Assembly (NCBI GenBank): GCA_947464135.1
Contig: CANHVK010000011.1
Span: forward strand, 1 to 45,803
DNA from: Flavobacteriia bacterium
GTDB lineage: Bacteria > Bacteroidota > Bacteroidia > Flavobacteriales_D > Crocinitomicaceae
Reading direction: 5' to 3'
Length of the DNA stretch: 45,803 nucleotides
Of the stretch, positions 7,548-16,137 are shown piece after piece; positions within the stretch are counted from its first letter, which is position 1; each line of letters opens with the position of its first letter. The translations under genes and the position numbers were made by a program. The notes under the pieces were generated by a model, which ran no database searches, was not told the origin of the DNA, and saw only the letters and a program-made list of their open reading frames with translations.

Positions 7548-9611
7548 ATGTATTTAAGAAATAAGCTACTTATAGCAACAATTGGTTTAACAATTAATTT
7601 TGGGTTTTCTCAAAATGTAGAATTTTCGAAAGAAAATTTTAAGGATAGAAAAGATGAGCTGAAAGCTGCATTGAAAGATATTGAAAAAGGAGATGAGTAC
7701 ATGAATTTAGAAACGTACTATTTCAAGAATGCAATACCTTTATATTTAAATGCGTATAAATTAAATCCTAATAATGATGTTTTAAATTACCATCTAGGTA
7801 AAGCTTACTTGTATTCCAATTTTAAAGACAAAGCAATTGAATATTTAGCAAAAGCTGTTCAATTAAATCCGCAAGTTGCCCCTGATATTAATTTGTATTT
7901 AGGTATGGGGTTCCATATTGATATGCAATGGGATAAAGCAATCGATGCATTTAATAAACACCTTGCAATTTTACATCCAAAAGATGATACAGGTGTAAGA
8001 GAAGAGATTCAATTAGCTATTAAGCAATGTAATTTCGGAAAGGATATAGCTAATAAACCAGTTCGAGTTAAAATTGATAATGTTGGAGATGGGGTAAATT
8101 CTCATTTTGCAGATTATAGTCCTGTAATTAATGCAGATGAATCGGTTATGATTTTTACTTCAAGAAGACCCGAAACTACAGGTGGTGGAGTTGACCCATT
8201 AATAAATGAGCATTTTGAAGATATATATATTTCTGAACGAATAAATGGTATTTGGGGGAAAGCAAAAAATATGGGGACAAATGTAAATACAGAAGGACAT
8301 GATTCAAATTGTGGTTTATCTGCTGATGGACAAAAATTTTTGGTTTATAAAGATGTCAATCGTGGAGATGTTTTCATAAGTGAATTAGAAGGGACAGAAT
8401 GGTCAAAACCAGATAGATTAAATAAGAACATCAATACTGATTTTCATGAATCTTCTTCTTGTTTTTCTCCTGATGGAAATACAATTTATTTTGTTTCTGA
8501 TAAGCCAGAAGGTGGATTAGGTGGGAGAGATATTTATAAATCAACAAAGGATTTAAAAGGTCGTTGGAGTGAAGTTGTAAATTTAGGTTCTGTAATTAAT
8601 ACTTCTTTAGATGAAGAAGGAGTATATCTACATCCAGACGGTAAAACGTTGTATTTTAGTTCTAAAGGACATTCTTCCATTGGTGGATATGATGTGTTTA
8701 AATCTGTTTTTGATTCTAAAATGAATGCTTGGACAGAACCACAAAATATTGGTTATCCTGTCAATACAACAGATGATGATGTGTTTTTTACTGTATCTGC
8801 AAGTGGAAAACACGCCTATTATTCTTCCATTCGTCCTGGTGGATTTGGTGAGAAAGATGTATATCGTATCACATTTTTAGGTGAAGAAAAAAGAATGTTA
8901 GTATCTACTGAAGATAACTTAATAGCAAGTTTAACTGAACCAATAAAGGAAGACGTTGGTGCGAAAAAAATGGAGATTCAAGAGGCGCAATTGACTCTTT
9001 TAAAAGGGATGATTTTTGATGATCAAACCAATAAACCTATTTCTGCTACAATTGAAATTATTGATAACGAAAAAAATGAAGTAATCGCTTCGTTTAAATC
9101 GAATAGTGTTACAGGTAAATATTTAGTTTCTATGCCTGCAGGAAAGAATTATGGTATTTCGGTGCATAAAGATGATTATTTATTCCATTCTGAAAATTTT
9201 GATTTACCCAAGACTGCGGAATACAATGAAGTCACTAAGGATATAAAACTGAAAAATATTGCAGTTGGTAATTCAATCGTATTGAAGAATATTTTCTTCG
9301 ATTTTAATAAATCAACCTTACGTAAAGAATCTGAAAACGAAATTCAACAATTAACGAAATTATTGATCGATGTTCCAACCATGAAAATTGAGATTTCTGG
9401 ACATACAGATAACAGGGGGTCTGATGAATACAATAAAAACCTATCCAATCAACGAGCAAAAGCTGTATATGACCGATTAATTGAAAAAGGCATCGATGCA
9501 TCTAGATTAACGTTTATAGGATATGGTGAAGAAAAACCGATTGCTACGAATGAAACAGAAGAGGGCAGACAATTAAATCGTAGAACTGAGTTTAAAGTAT
9601 TAGCAAAATAA
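7548..9611 (+). CDS. TPR/PD40/OmpA envelope protein, PorE-like architecture
   Basis: A 687-residue protein with an N-terminal signal peptide ending near GFSQ (residues 1-22), TPR-like helices at about 50-145, PD40/WD40-like propeller repeats at about 185-430 (repeated SPDGNTIYFVSD and HPDGKTLYFSSKG motifs), a carboxypeptidase-regulatory-like beta domain at about 485-560, and a C-terminal OmpA domain at about 575-687. The OmpA domain has FFDFNKSTLR, EISGHTDNRGSDEYN and LNRRTEF, the peptidoglycan-binding signature. This order of domains is that of PorE, a type IX secretion component that links the machinery to peptidoglycan, but many flavobacterial paralogues share it and need not be T9SS parts. 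Probably an outer-membrane-associated periplasmic protein. Confidence 0.88.
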   Translation: MYLRNKLLIATIGLTINFGFSQNVEFSKENFKDRKDELKAALKDIEKGDEYMNLETYYFKNAIPLYLNAYKLNPNNDVLNYHLGKAYLYSNFKDKAIEYLAKAVQLNPQVAPDINLYLGMGFHIDMQWDKAIDAFNKHLAILHPKDDTGVREEIQLAIKQCNFGKDIANKPVRVKIDNVGDGVNSHFADYSPVINADESVMIFTSRRPETTGGGVDPLINEHFEDIYISERINGIWGKAKNMGTNVNTEGHDSNCGLSADGQKFLVYKDVNRGDVFISELEGTEWSKPDRLNKNINTDFHESSSCFSPDGNTIYFVSDKPEGGLGGRDIYKSTKDLKGRWSEVVNLGSVINTSLDEEGVYLHPDGKTLYFSSKGHSSIGGYDVFKSVFDSKMNAWTEPQNIGYPVNTTDDDVFFTVSASGKHAYYSSIRPGGFGEKDVYRITFLGEEKRMLVSTEDNLIASLTEPIKEDVGAKKMEIQEAQLTLLKGMIFDDQTNKPISATIEIIDNEKNEVIASFKSNSVTGKYLVSMPAGKNYGISVHKDDYLFHSENFDLPKTAEYNEVTKDIKLKNIAVGNSIVLKNIFFDFNKSTLRKESENEIQQLTKLLIDVPTMKIEISGHTDNRGSDEYNKNLSNQRAKAVYDRLIEKGIDASRLTFIGYGEEKPIATNETEEGRQLNRRTEFKVLAK

Positions 9612-9648
9612 ATGCTTTTGTAATTCAATAAGAAATAGAAACGACAAA

Positions 9649-10593
9649 ATGATAACAAAAATCATCAATTTTAAAGAGAAAAAATTAGTAATCGCTTTCT
9701 ATTTCTTAGTTGTGTTATTTTATATTTTTCACTGGATTGAGGTATATGCTGAAATAAATCAATTAAAATATCTTTTCAAATATGAACGAGGAAGCGATAG
9801 TTTTGAAATTGAATTTTTAAACCAACTCTTTCTTATTCTTATACCGATAGCAATTTTTTTAGTTTATAAAGGAAATCGAATAGGAATTTATACTATTATT
9901 TTTAGTGTGTTTTTATGTTTTTTTGATTTCTTGCGACATCTTATATTTTTTCTCATAGAAGATAATTCTTATTTTAGTTTTCATGCTGATTTTACATATG
10001 TAAGTTATCAAGTGATTTTATTTCTTTTGATACTGACGCTTGTATTTACAAAATTACTATCCAATCTAGGTATTAAAAAGAATCAACTTTTGTTACCATT
10101 GATTTTATCTGCTTTTATTATTTTACTACTCATACCTTTAGTTAATATCTTAGTATTTATTTTATTATCTATCTGTTGTTTTATTTTTCTTGTATCTGAT
10201 AATGGTTTGATGAGTGATCAAAAAAAAGAGAATTGTCAATTATCAAATTTTGATGTACTAAAGATTAAAAGAAATCTTTTACTGATCCCCTTTTTAATTT
10301 TACCATTATATTTTTTTGTAATTCACCCTATCCTTCAAGGCACAGGATCAACGATGTCAGATCGCATGTTTACAACCTATTATTATCCTGATTCTATTAA
10401 GTATTTGGAAGCCATTACTTTGTTTGTTGTATTTTTACCAGGTTTAATTGCTTTTACTAGTTTTCAATTTATGAGTATGAAAAACAATCAACTACGCCCA
10501 TATGCTACTAATTTCTTTTATACGATGCTATTTAATTATATGATTGTAGCTTTATTAAGTGTGATAACTATTTTTATCTTTAGTTTTAGTTAG
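9649..10593 (+). CDS. Polytopic membrane protein of unknown function
   Basis: I do not recognise this 314-residue protein. Hydrophobic segments occur near residues 13-33, 62-78, 82-105, 115-140, 148-182, 212-228, 257-280 and 290-312, implying about eight membrane spans with a short charged loop (DQKKENCQLSNFDVLKIKR) before the last group. No signature motif is visible. It follows the PorE-like gene by 37 nt on the same strand and precedes the amidotransferase gene by 79 nt. It may share transcription with the upstream pair, but no function can be inferred. Confidence 0.75.
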   Translation: MITKIINFKEKKLVIAFYFLVVLFYIFHWIEVYAEINQLKYLFKYERGSDSFEIEFLNQLFLILIPIAIFLVYKGNRIGIYTIIFSVFLCFFDFLRHLIFFLIEDNSYFSFHADFTYVSYQVILFLLILTLVFTKLLSNLGIKKNQLLLPLILSAFIILLLIPLVNILVFILLSICCFIFLVSDNGLMSDQKKENCQLSNFDVLKIKRNLLLIPFLILPLYFFVIHPILQGTGSTMSDRMFTTYYYPDSIKYLEAITLFVVFLPGLIAFTSFQFMSMKNNQLRPYATNFFYTMLFNYMIVALLSVITIFIFSFS

Positions 10594-10672
10594 TATTGAA
10601 TACGCTTAAAGGATTTATTTTATAGATCTTAGTTTCTTAATGCTTTAACTGATAATTTTAAAAAAAAAGACA

Positions 10673-11251
10673 ATGATTCTTATAATTGATTGCGGAAGCC
10701 AAAAAACTCCTTTCATTGAAGAAGCGGTTGATTTACAAATGGATTACCAAACAATTGGTTTATCTGAAGTATCACAAGAACATACCGTTGGTAAATTAGG
10801 AGTAATTATTTCTGGGGCTCCGATATTGATAACTGAAATAGATTATTCGAAATACCTTAATCAATTGGCTTTTTTGAAAGAAATCACTATTCCTGTATTA
10901 GGAATTTGTTTTGGACATCAAATGATAGGTCTATTACACGGAGCGTTGCCTTCAAGACAAAAAGAAGATCGCGATTGGCAAATCATTGAAACCCTGGAAG
11001 ACCACCCTTTATTTGATAAAATGCCAACTGAAGTAGAAATGATGGAAGATCATTGTGAATGTATTTCATTACCAAAAGACTTTGTATTACTTGGTGTCTC
11101 AGATGCTTGTGTGAATGAGGCTATGTATCACAAAGAAAAACCTTTGTTTGGAGTTCAGTTTCATCCAGAAGTATCAGGCAATCAAGGGACCTTACTTATT
11201 GAAAACTTTGTTAATATTTGTATTAGCTACCAAGAAAACCAACCTGCTTAA
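10673..11251 (+). CDS. Class I glutamine amidotransferase, stand-alone
   Basis: A 192-residue class I GATase domain. The nucleophile is C79 in PVLGICFGHQM and the dyad H164 and E166 lie in GVQFHPEV; the oxyanion region ISGAP is at 47-50. The fold and motifs resemble the free-standing GMP synthase amidotransferase subunit of archaea, but no synthetase partner is adjacent, so the acceptor is unknown. It could act as a GuaA-like subunit, or on another amide or gamma-glutamyl substrate. It is 17 nt upstream of the SpmAB gene, likely in one transcript. Confidence 0.85.
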   Translation: MILIIDCGSQKTPFIEEAVDLQMDYQTIGLSEVSQEHTVGKLGVIISGAPILITEIDYSKYLNQLAFLKEITIPVLGICFGHQMIGLLHGALPSRQKEDRDWQIIETLEDHPLFDKMPTEVEMMEDHCECISLPKDFVLLGVSDACVNEAMYHKEKPLFGVQFHPEVSGNQGTLLIENFVNICISYQENQPA

Positions 11252-11268
11252 ATAACGATATTCGTACT

Positions 11269-12504
11269 ATGTTATTAAATAGAATTTGGATTGGAATGTT
11301 TTTGATTGCCTTAATTACAGGTCTTTCAAAACTCATTTTTTGGCACGATTTAACCATTTTTGAAAAAATAGTTACTTCTTTATTTGACGCAGCAAAATCA
11401 GGTTTTGAAATTTGTTTGTTTTTTACAGGAACACTTTGTTTGTGGTTGGGATTCATGAAAATAGGCGAAGAGGGGGGGGCTGTAAGACTAATGACTCGAT
11501 TTGTTTCTCCTTTATTTTCTCGACTTTTTCCTGAAGTGCCTAAAGATCATCCTGCAATTGGGTCTATGATGATGAATATTTCTGCGAATATGTTAGGCTT
11601 GGATAATGCAGCAACTCCAATGGGTTTAAAAGCAATGAAGGAATTACAAACTTTGAATCCTGAACCTGAAAGAGCAACAAATGCGCAAATCATGTTTTTA
11701 GTTTTAAATGCCTCTGGTTTAACAATTATTCCTGTGAGTATTTTAGCTCTTCGATCTGCAGAAGGATCAGTTTCTCCTTCGGAAGTGTTTTTACCAATTT
11801 TGATTTCAACGTATTTTGCTACCTTGGGTGGTTTGATCTATCTTTCTATTAAACAACGAATCAACTTATTCAATAAAGTGGTTTTTGCATATATTGGTTC
11901 AGTTACTGCATTTATTGTTGGGTTATTGTTTTTACTTGTAAAACATCCGGATTTAATTTCTCCTGTTTCTAGTGTGGGAAGTAATTTGTTTTTGTTTTTA
12001 GTTATTTCCTTTTTTGTTGTATTAGCGGTTCGTTCAAAAGTGAATGTCTATGACAGTTTTATAGAAGGTGCTAAAGGAGGTTTTGAAGTTGCTATTGGTA
12101 TTGTTCCCTTTTTAATTGCTATGTTAGCCGCAATCGCTGTATTTCGTGCTAGTGGTGCTTTAGAAGCGTTTACTGACGGAATTAAATATGTGTTAGTGGC
12201 TATGGGGGTAAAAGCTACTGAGTTTGTGGATGCATTACCTGTTGCGTTTATGAAGCCTTTTTCTGGAAGTGGTGCACGCGCTTTGATGGTAGAGTCTTGG
12301 AGTACATTTGGTGTTGATTCATTTGTAGGAAAATTAGCTTCTACTTTCCAAGGAAGCACAGAAACGACTTTCTATGTGTTGGCGGTTTACTTTGGTGCTG
12401 TAAAAGTGAAAAACACACGTTATGCAGCGATGGGCGGGATTGTAGCTGATATTGTAGGGTTTACAGCTGCGGTTTTAGTATCATATTTGTTTTATGCCGT
12501 TTAA
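11269..12504 (+). CDS. Fused SpmA-SpmB nucleoside-recognition membrane protein
   Basis: This 411-residue integral membrane protein has two nucleoside-recognition (Gate) domains in tandem, matching SpmA (residues about 1-200, with MMMNISANMLGLDNAATPMGLKAM) and SpmB (about 220-411, with PFSGSGARALMVE and STFQGSTETTFYVLAVYFG). In Bacillus these are separate spore maturation proteins; in non-sporulating Bacteroidetes the fused form is common and its role is unknown, perhaps small-molecule transport. The last 11 nt overlap the next gene, which implies translational coupling. Confidence 0.88.
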   Translation: MLLNRIWIGMFLIALITGLSKLIFWHDLTIFEKIVTSLFDAAKSGFEICLFFTGTLCLWLGFMKIGEEGGAVRLMTRFVSPLFSRLFPEVPKDHPAIGSMMMNISANMLGLDNAATPMGLKAMKELQTLNPEPERATNAQIMFLVLNASGLTIIPVSILALRSAEGSVSPSEVFLPILISTYFATLGGLIYLSIKQRINLFNKVVFAYIGSVTAFIVGLLFLLVKHPDLISPVSSVGSNLFLFLVISFFVVLAVRSKVNVYDSFIEGAKGGFEVAIGIVPFLIAMLAAIAVFRASGALEAFTDGIKYVLVAMGVKATEFVDALPVAFMKPFSGSGARALMVESWSTFGVDSFVGKLASTFQGSTETTFYVLAVYFGAVKVKNTRYAAMGGIVADIVGFTAAVLVSYLFYAV

Positions 12505-12985
12505 GTTCATTAAAAAAATATTTCGTTCTGAAGCTGAGGCTATGGGTGCTCCAAAAGGACCGTTGAAAGTCGGTATGAAATCCATTGATTATCCCCCAAA
12601 AATCTTAATAGCTTGGGCAAAAGCGGTAGAGGGAAATCAAGAGTTTTTAGATTTCTTAAAATACAACGGATTCGAAGAGTTACACACGGCTTGTGCTGCT
12701 ATTAAATTGAATGATAAAGCTCGTATTTGGTTGATGGAAAATGGCTATCCTCATTTATTAGCTTTTATTCAAGCAGCTGAATCTAATAAAAAAGCATTAT
12801 GTTGGTTGGAAAATAATGGGTTTGAATTACTTTCTAAAATGGCGCGTGCCATTGATGCTGAGCGAGAAGCATTAGATTGGCTTCAAAATACACAACCAGT
12901 CGATATTGTTGTGTTAACTCTAGCAATAAAAAAAATAAAAGACGACATCGAAGATTATAATAATGATGTTCACGTTTATAAATAA
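12494..12985 (+). CDS. Protein of four 25-residue helical repeats
   Basis: I do not recognise a named family. The 163-residue product has a basic N-terminus (about 1-37), then four in-register 25-residue repeats at 38-62, 63-87, 88-112 and 113-137, and a partial fifth at 138-157. The repeat pattern is L-x5-A-[IVA]-x2-[ND]-x2-[AF]-L/R-x-[WF]-L-x2-N-G-[FY], seen in ALCWLENNGFE and RIWLMENGYPH. The regular spacing suggests a small alpha-solenoid for binding a partner. It begins inside the end of SpmAB (11-nt overlap), so it is likely made with it and may bind its cytoplasmic face; that is inference. Confidence 0.8.
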   Translation: MPFKFIKKIFRSEAEAMGAPKGPLKVGMKSIDYPPKILIAWAKAVEGNQEFLDFLKYNGFEELHTACAAIKLNDKARIWLMENGYPHLLAFIQAAESNKKALCWLENNGFELLSKMARAIDAEREALDWLQNTQPVDIVVLTLAIKKIKDDIEDYNNDVHVYK

Positions 12986-13019
12986 TGATTAATGGTTAAT
13001 GTTTAATGATAAATGAAAT

Positions 13020-13027
13020 TACTTTTG
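13020..13027 (+). promoter_or_regulatory. TAnnTTTG -7 box before the small gene at 13058
   Basis: TACTTTTG is a perfect match to the Bacteroidetes -7 consensus and ends 30 nt before the ATG at 13058. No clear TTG partner is placed about 19 nt upstream. The box argues that the ATG at 13058, not an in-frame ATG at 13013 upstream of it, is the translation start. Confidence 0.45.
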
Positions 13028-13057
13028 CCAAATCACCAATCACTAATTACTCAAAAT

Positions 13058-13471
13058 ATGAAACTAAACGCACACTTTTACCTATTAAACGATGATTTTT
13101 CTCCAGAATACGCAGAAGCAAATTTCAATGGAAAAGAATCAGAAAACAACCCGAGATATGAATGGGAAGATGAGCTGGATGTAAACGAAGTTAAAAACGT
13201 TGAGATTATTCGAAAAGGAGAATACCCACTTCGAGGAGAAATCGAATCTGGAGCTTTTGAGTATATTTTGCCAAATATGTTTTTAGTTGCTTTGGAAATG
13301 GAAAACGGTCAACAAGGTGCTTTTGCGGTGTCTGAAAGTATTTTGGATTCATATACATTTCAAGGGGATAAATTAGAGGTTTTCTTAAAAGATTATGAGC
13401 CAATGAGCAATCCAATTCCAGGGGTTTATATCGCATCAAAAGAATTTCCGAAGGAATTAATCAGGGAATGA
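13058..13471 (+). CDS. Small acidic protein of unknown function
   Basis: With the start at 13058 the product has 137 residues, beginning MKLNAHFYLLNDDFSPEYAE. An in-frame ATG at 13013 would add 15 residues with low-complexity leader-like sequence and would place a TAnnTTTG box inside the gene. No signal peptide or membrane segment is visible. The protein is acidic and has mixed beta-like character (for example GEIESGAFEYILPNMFLVALEMENG). No family recognised. Its stop overlaps the ATG of the ABC ATPase by 4 nt (ATGA), so the two are translationally coupled. Confidence 0.75.
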   Translation: MKLNAHFYLLNDDFSPEYAEANFNGKESENNPRYEWEDELDVNEVKNVEIIRKGEYPLRGEIESGAFEYILPNMFLVALEMENGQQGAFAVSESILDSYTFQGDKLEVFLKDYEPMSNPIPGVYIASKEFPKELIRE

Positions 13472-14403
13472 TTCAATTAAAAAACATTGTTTTTAATCGT
13501 GGGGAGCGAAACATTTTAGATGACGTTTCGTTAACCATTAACAAAGGAGAAATCTTTGGGATTGTCGGTCCAAGCGGGGCAGGTAAGTCAACCTTAATGC
13601 AAATCATGTCTGGGTTTTTAGACCCGTTGTCTGGAGATGTTTGGTTAGGGAAACAACTAGTACCTGGTCCATCACACCGCCTTATCCCAGGTCATCCTGA
13701 GATACAATTAGTAAATCAAGAATTTGGTTTAGATATATATCATTCAGTTATTGAAAATCTTCGAGTTAAAGCAAATCACTTAAATGAAGAATTGAAGCAT
13801 GAAATCTCGTTAGAATTGCTTGATTTATTTGAGTTAACCCATTTGTCAAATCACAAAGCAATACAACTTTCTGGAGGAGAAAAACAACGTTTGGCTTTAG
13901 CTAGGGCCTTGATTATGGAGTCGAAAGTGGTTTTGTTAGACGAACCATTCGCTCACCTAGATGCACACATAAAACGTAATGTGATTGCCTATTTGACACG
14001 TTTGAAAAAAGCACGAAAAACTACTTTTGTTTTTGTTACCCACGATGGTCAAGATGTGATGACTTTTGCAGATAGAGTTGCCTATTTTAACAACCAAAAA
14101 ATAGAACGAATAGATACTCCTTTCGCATTTTATAGTCAACCATCTTCAATTCAGGAAGGACGTTTTTTTGGAGATTTAAATCAAATTATTCAAAATAGAA
14201 AATCATTTTTTTTTAGACCAACTCAATTTTCTTTAATTCCAACCCAAGAAGAAAATATTGAAGTATCAGTATCATTTAAGGAGAAAATTTTTGCTGGACC
14301 TTATTGGATATTTTTTTTCAAGATTGGAAAACGAAATTTAATTACATTATACAATACTAAGGATATTTCTTATGCCAATAAAATCTATATCTCAGAAAAT
14401 TAG
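13468..14403 (+). CDS. ABC transporter ATP-binding protein
   Basis: A 311-residue ABC ATPase. Walker A GPSGAGKST is at 34-42, the Q-loop at Q84, signature LSGGEKQ at 134-140, Walker B VVLLDEP at 154-160, and the switch histidine in VFVTHDGQD near 188. A C-terminal extension of about 80 residues resembles the TOBE-like regulatory segment of PotA/FbpC-type importers. No permease or binding protein is beside it: upstream is a small unknown protein (4-nt overlap) and downstream a YihY membrane protein (32-nt overlap). The substrate cannot be named. Confidence 0.85.
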   Translation: MIQLKNIVFNRGERNILDDVSLTINKGEIFGIVGPSGAGKSTLMQIMSGFLDPLSGDVWLGKQLVPGPSHRLIPGHPEIQLVNQEFGLDIYHSVIENLRVKANHLNEELKHEISLELLDLFELTHLSNHKAIQLSGGEKQRLALARALIMESKVVLLDEPFAHLDAHIKRNVIAYLTRLKKARKTTFVFVTHDGQDVMTFADRVAYFNNQKIERIDTPFAFYSQPSSIQEGRFFGDLNQIIQNRKSFFFRPTQFSLIPTQEENIEVSVSFKEKIFAGPYWIFFFKIGKRNLITLYNTKDISYANKIYISEN

Positions 14404-15274
14404 AACTCTTTCTTGGAAAGAAGTTTGGCAATTATTCAAACAAACAGTCACCGAATTTGCAAGTGAAAATAGTTTATTTCATGGTGCTGCGCTTTCTTAT
14501 TACACCATTTTTGCTTTAGTACCTATTTTGTATTTGAGTATTGTTTCTTTTGGACAAATTATAGGTCAAGAGAAAATGCTTGATATAATTGCAACCGTAT
14601 TAAAAGAACAAGTAGGCATTAAGGATATTAAAGGAATTTTGGATTTCTTAAATGAAATTAATTTTCATAAAAGTAATTTTCTACTTCAAACGATTGGTAT
14701 TGTCGTGTTATTAATTTCTTCCACTGCCATTTTATCTTCGTTGAAAAATAGTATCAATGATTTCTATGATATTGAAAAAATACATGATACCAAACGTAAG
14801 ATGATTCTTGCAACATTGATTGATAAATTAATTCATCTAGGGTTATTGATGTTTTTTGGTCTTTTAATTATTGTGACCTATTTCGCTGAATTGATTCTTC
14901 TTTCATTTGGTGATTTATTACTTGGAAAATTAAATTACCTTCATTTTATATTTGATTTTCTAACACAACATTTTGTTCCTTTATTGACTAATTTCACGAT
15001 TTTCTTCTTCCTTTTTAAGTATGTATCAGATGGAATTGTAAAATCTAAATTAGCAGCTGCGGGTGCGCTTGTAACTGCTACTTTACTTTATTTAGGCCAA
15101 TTACTGATTAAATATTATTTAACCCATTATTTTTTCGCAAGAGATACAGGTATTGCAGGAACATTGTTGGTTTTGTTAACTTGGGTGTATTATACATCAC
15201 AAATTATATTTTTTGGAGCCAAATTTATTGCTGTTTACGCTAAGATTTCAGGAAAACCGATTCAAGTAAAATAA
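14372..15274 (+). CDS. YihY/virulence factor BrkB family membrane protein
   Basis: A 300-residue inner membrane protein of the YihY/BrkB family. The characteristic N-terminal SLFHGAALSYYTIFALVPILYL segment is near residue 34, and further hydrophobic spans lie near 103-125, 155-185, 205-225, 232-255 and 268-290, with FARDTGIAGTLLVLLTWVYYTSQIIFFGA at the end. The biochemical role of the family is not settled. Its ATG lies 32 nt inside the end of the ABC ATPase gene; no internal ATG closer to the stop gives a complete first span. Confidence 0.87.
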   Translation: MPIKSISQKIRTLSWKEVWQLFKQTVTEFASENSLFHGAALSYYTIFALVPILYLSIVSFGQIIGQEKMLDIIATVLKEQVGIKDIKGILDFLNEINFHKSNFLLQTIGIVVLLISSTAILSSLKNSINDFYDIEKIHDTKRKMILATLIDKLIHLGLLMFFGLLIIVTYFAELILLSFGDLLLGKLNYLHFIFDFLTQHFVPLLTNFTIFFFLFKYVSDGIVKSKLAAAGALVTATLLYLGQLLIKYYLTHYFFARDTGIAGTLLVLLTWVYYTSQIIFFGAKFIAVYAKISGKPIQVK

Positions 15275-15390
15275 AGAATTGCTTTCATTAAGTGTATGTA
15301 GGTATTACAAAATCAATGGTTTTTTAAATAAATTGTAATATATTTACTCTGAAAGGTTTTGAAAGTATTGTCATTCATTCCTGAATTCTT

Positions 15391-16137
15391 ATGATAAAGC
15401 TTGTTTTTATATCAATTTGTTTCATAGTTATTCACTTTTTTGGGTATTCTCAAAAGACAGCCGAAGAATTAGTTGAAGAAGGTTTGACTAAAGTTTCTTA
15501 TAAAAATCATAAAGCTGCTATTTCTGATTTCAATAAAGCGCTTAAAATTAATCCATCCATGGTAGTGGCTTATGAATACCGTGCATTTAGTAAACGTCAA
15601 TTAGGTAAACTTCAAAGTTCAATAGCTGATTATAATAGAGCTTTAGCGATAAATCCTAATCTACCTGATGCTTATAATGCCAGAGGAGAAGTATATTTAT
15701 TATTAGGGCATTACAAAGAATCAATCAATGATTTCACGATGACCATTCACATTAATAAAAAACATCCATTAGCATATTATAACCGAGGTTTTGCACATCA
15801 GTCAACTGGTGACTATAAGCAAGCTTTAAAGGACTATGATAAAGCTCTAGAAATCAATACAAGTTTTGCTGAAGTCTATTTCGAAATTGGAAATATAGAA
15901 AACATTAAGGGGAAATATGTAGAAGCCATTCAACATTACGATAAAGCAATAGGTATTAAATCTGATTTTGCAAAAGTATATATCGCTAGAGGGGTAGCGA
16001 AGATTAAAACAGGTGAAAACACGAATGGTTGTAACGATTTGACTAAAGCGAAAGAGTTGGGAGATAAAGGAGTAGAAAGTTTAATTCAATTGTTTTGCGA
16101 ATCTAAAAGGCAAACTGAAGGGAATGAAGAGCGTTAA
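15391..16137 (+). CDS. Secreted TPR protein
   Basis: A 248-residue protein with an N-terminal signal peptide (MIKLVFISICFIVIHFFGYSQ) followed by about six tetratricopeptide repeats, for example YNARGEVYLLLGHYKESIND and YNRGFAHQSTGDYKQALKDY. It resembles the protein at 6485 in design but is a different gene. The stop overlaps the recQ start by one base (TAATG), so the two are translationally coupled although no functional link between a secreted TPR protein and a helicase is evident. Confidence 0.85.
   Translation: MIKLVFISICFIVIHFFGYSQKTAEELVEEGLTKVSYKNHKAAISDFNKALKINPSMVVAYEYRAFSKRQLGKLQSSIADYNRALAINPNLPDAYNARGEVYLLLGHYKESINDFTMTIHINKKHPLAYYNRGFAHQSTGDYKQALKDYDKALEINTSFAEVYFEIGNIENIKGKYVEAIQHYDKAIGIKSDFAKVYIARGVAKIKTGENTNGCNDLTKAKELGDKGVESLIQLFCESKRQTEGNEER

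Noticed and set aside
7548-9611. Firm PorE (T9SS) assignment
   Set aside because: The domain order fits, but flavobacterial paralogues share it and no other T9SS gene or C-terminal sorting domain is present in the window.
12048-12359. 103-residue minus-strand ORF inside the SpmAB gene
   Set aside because: It is fully antisense to a well-supported gene, has no recognisable domain and no leader signals.
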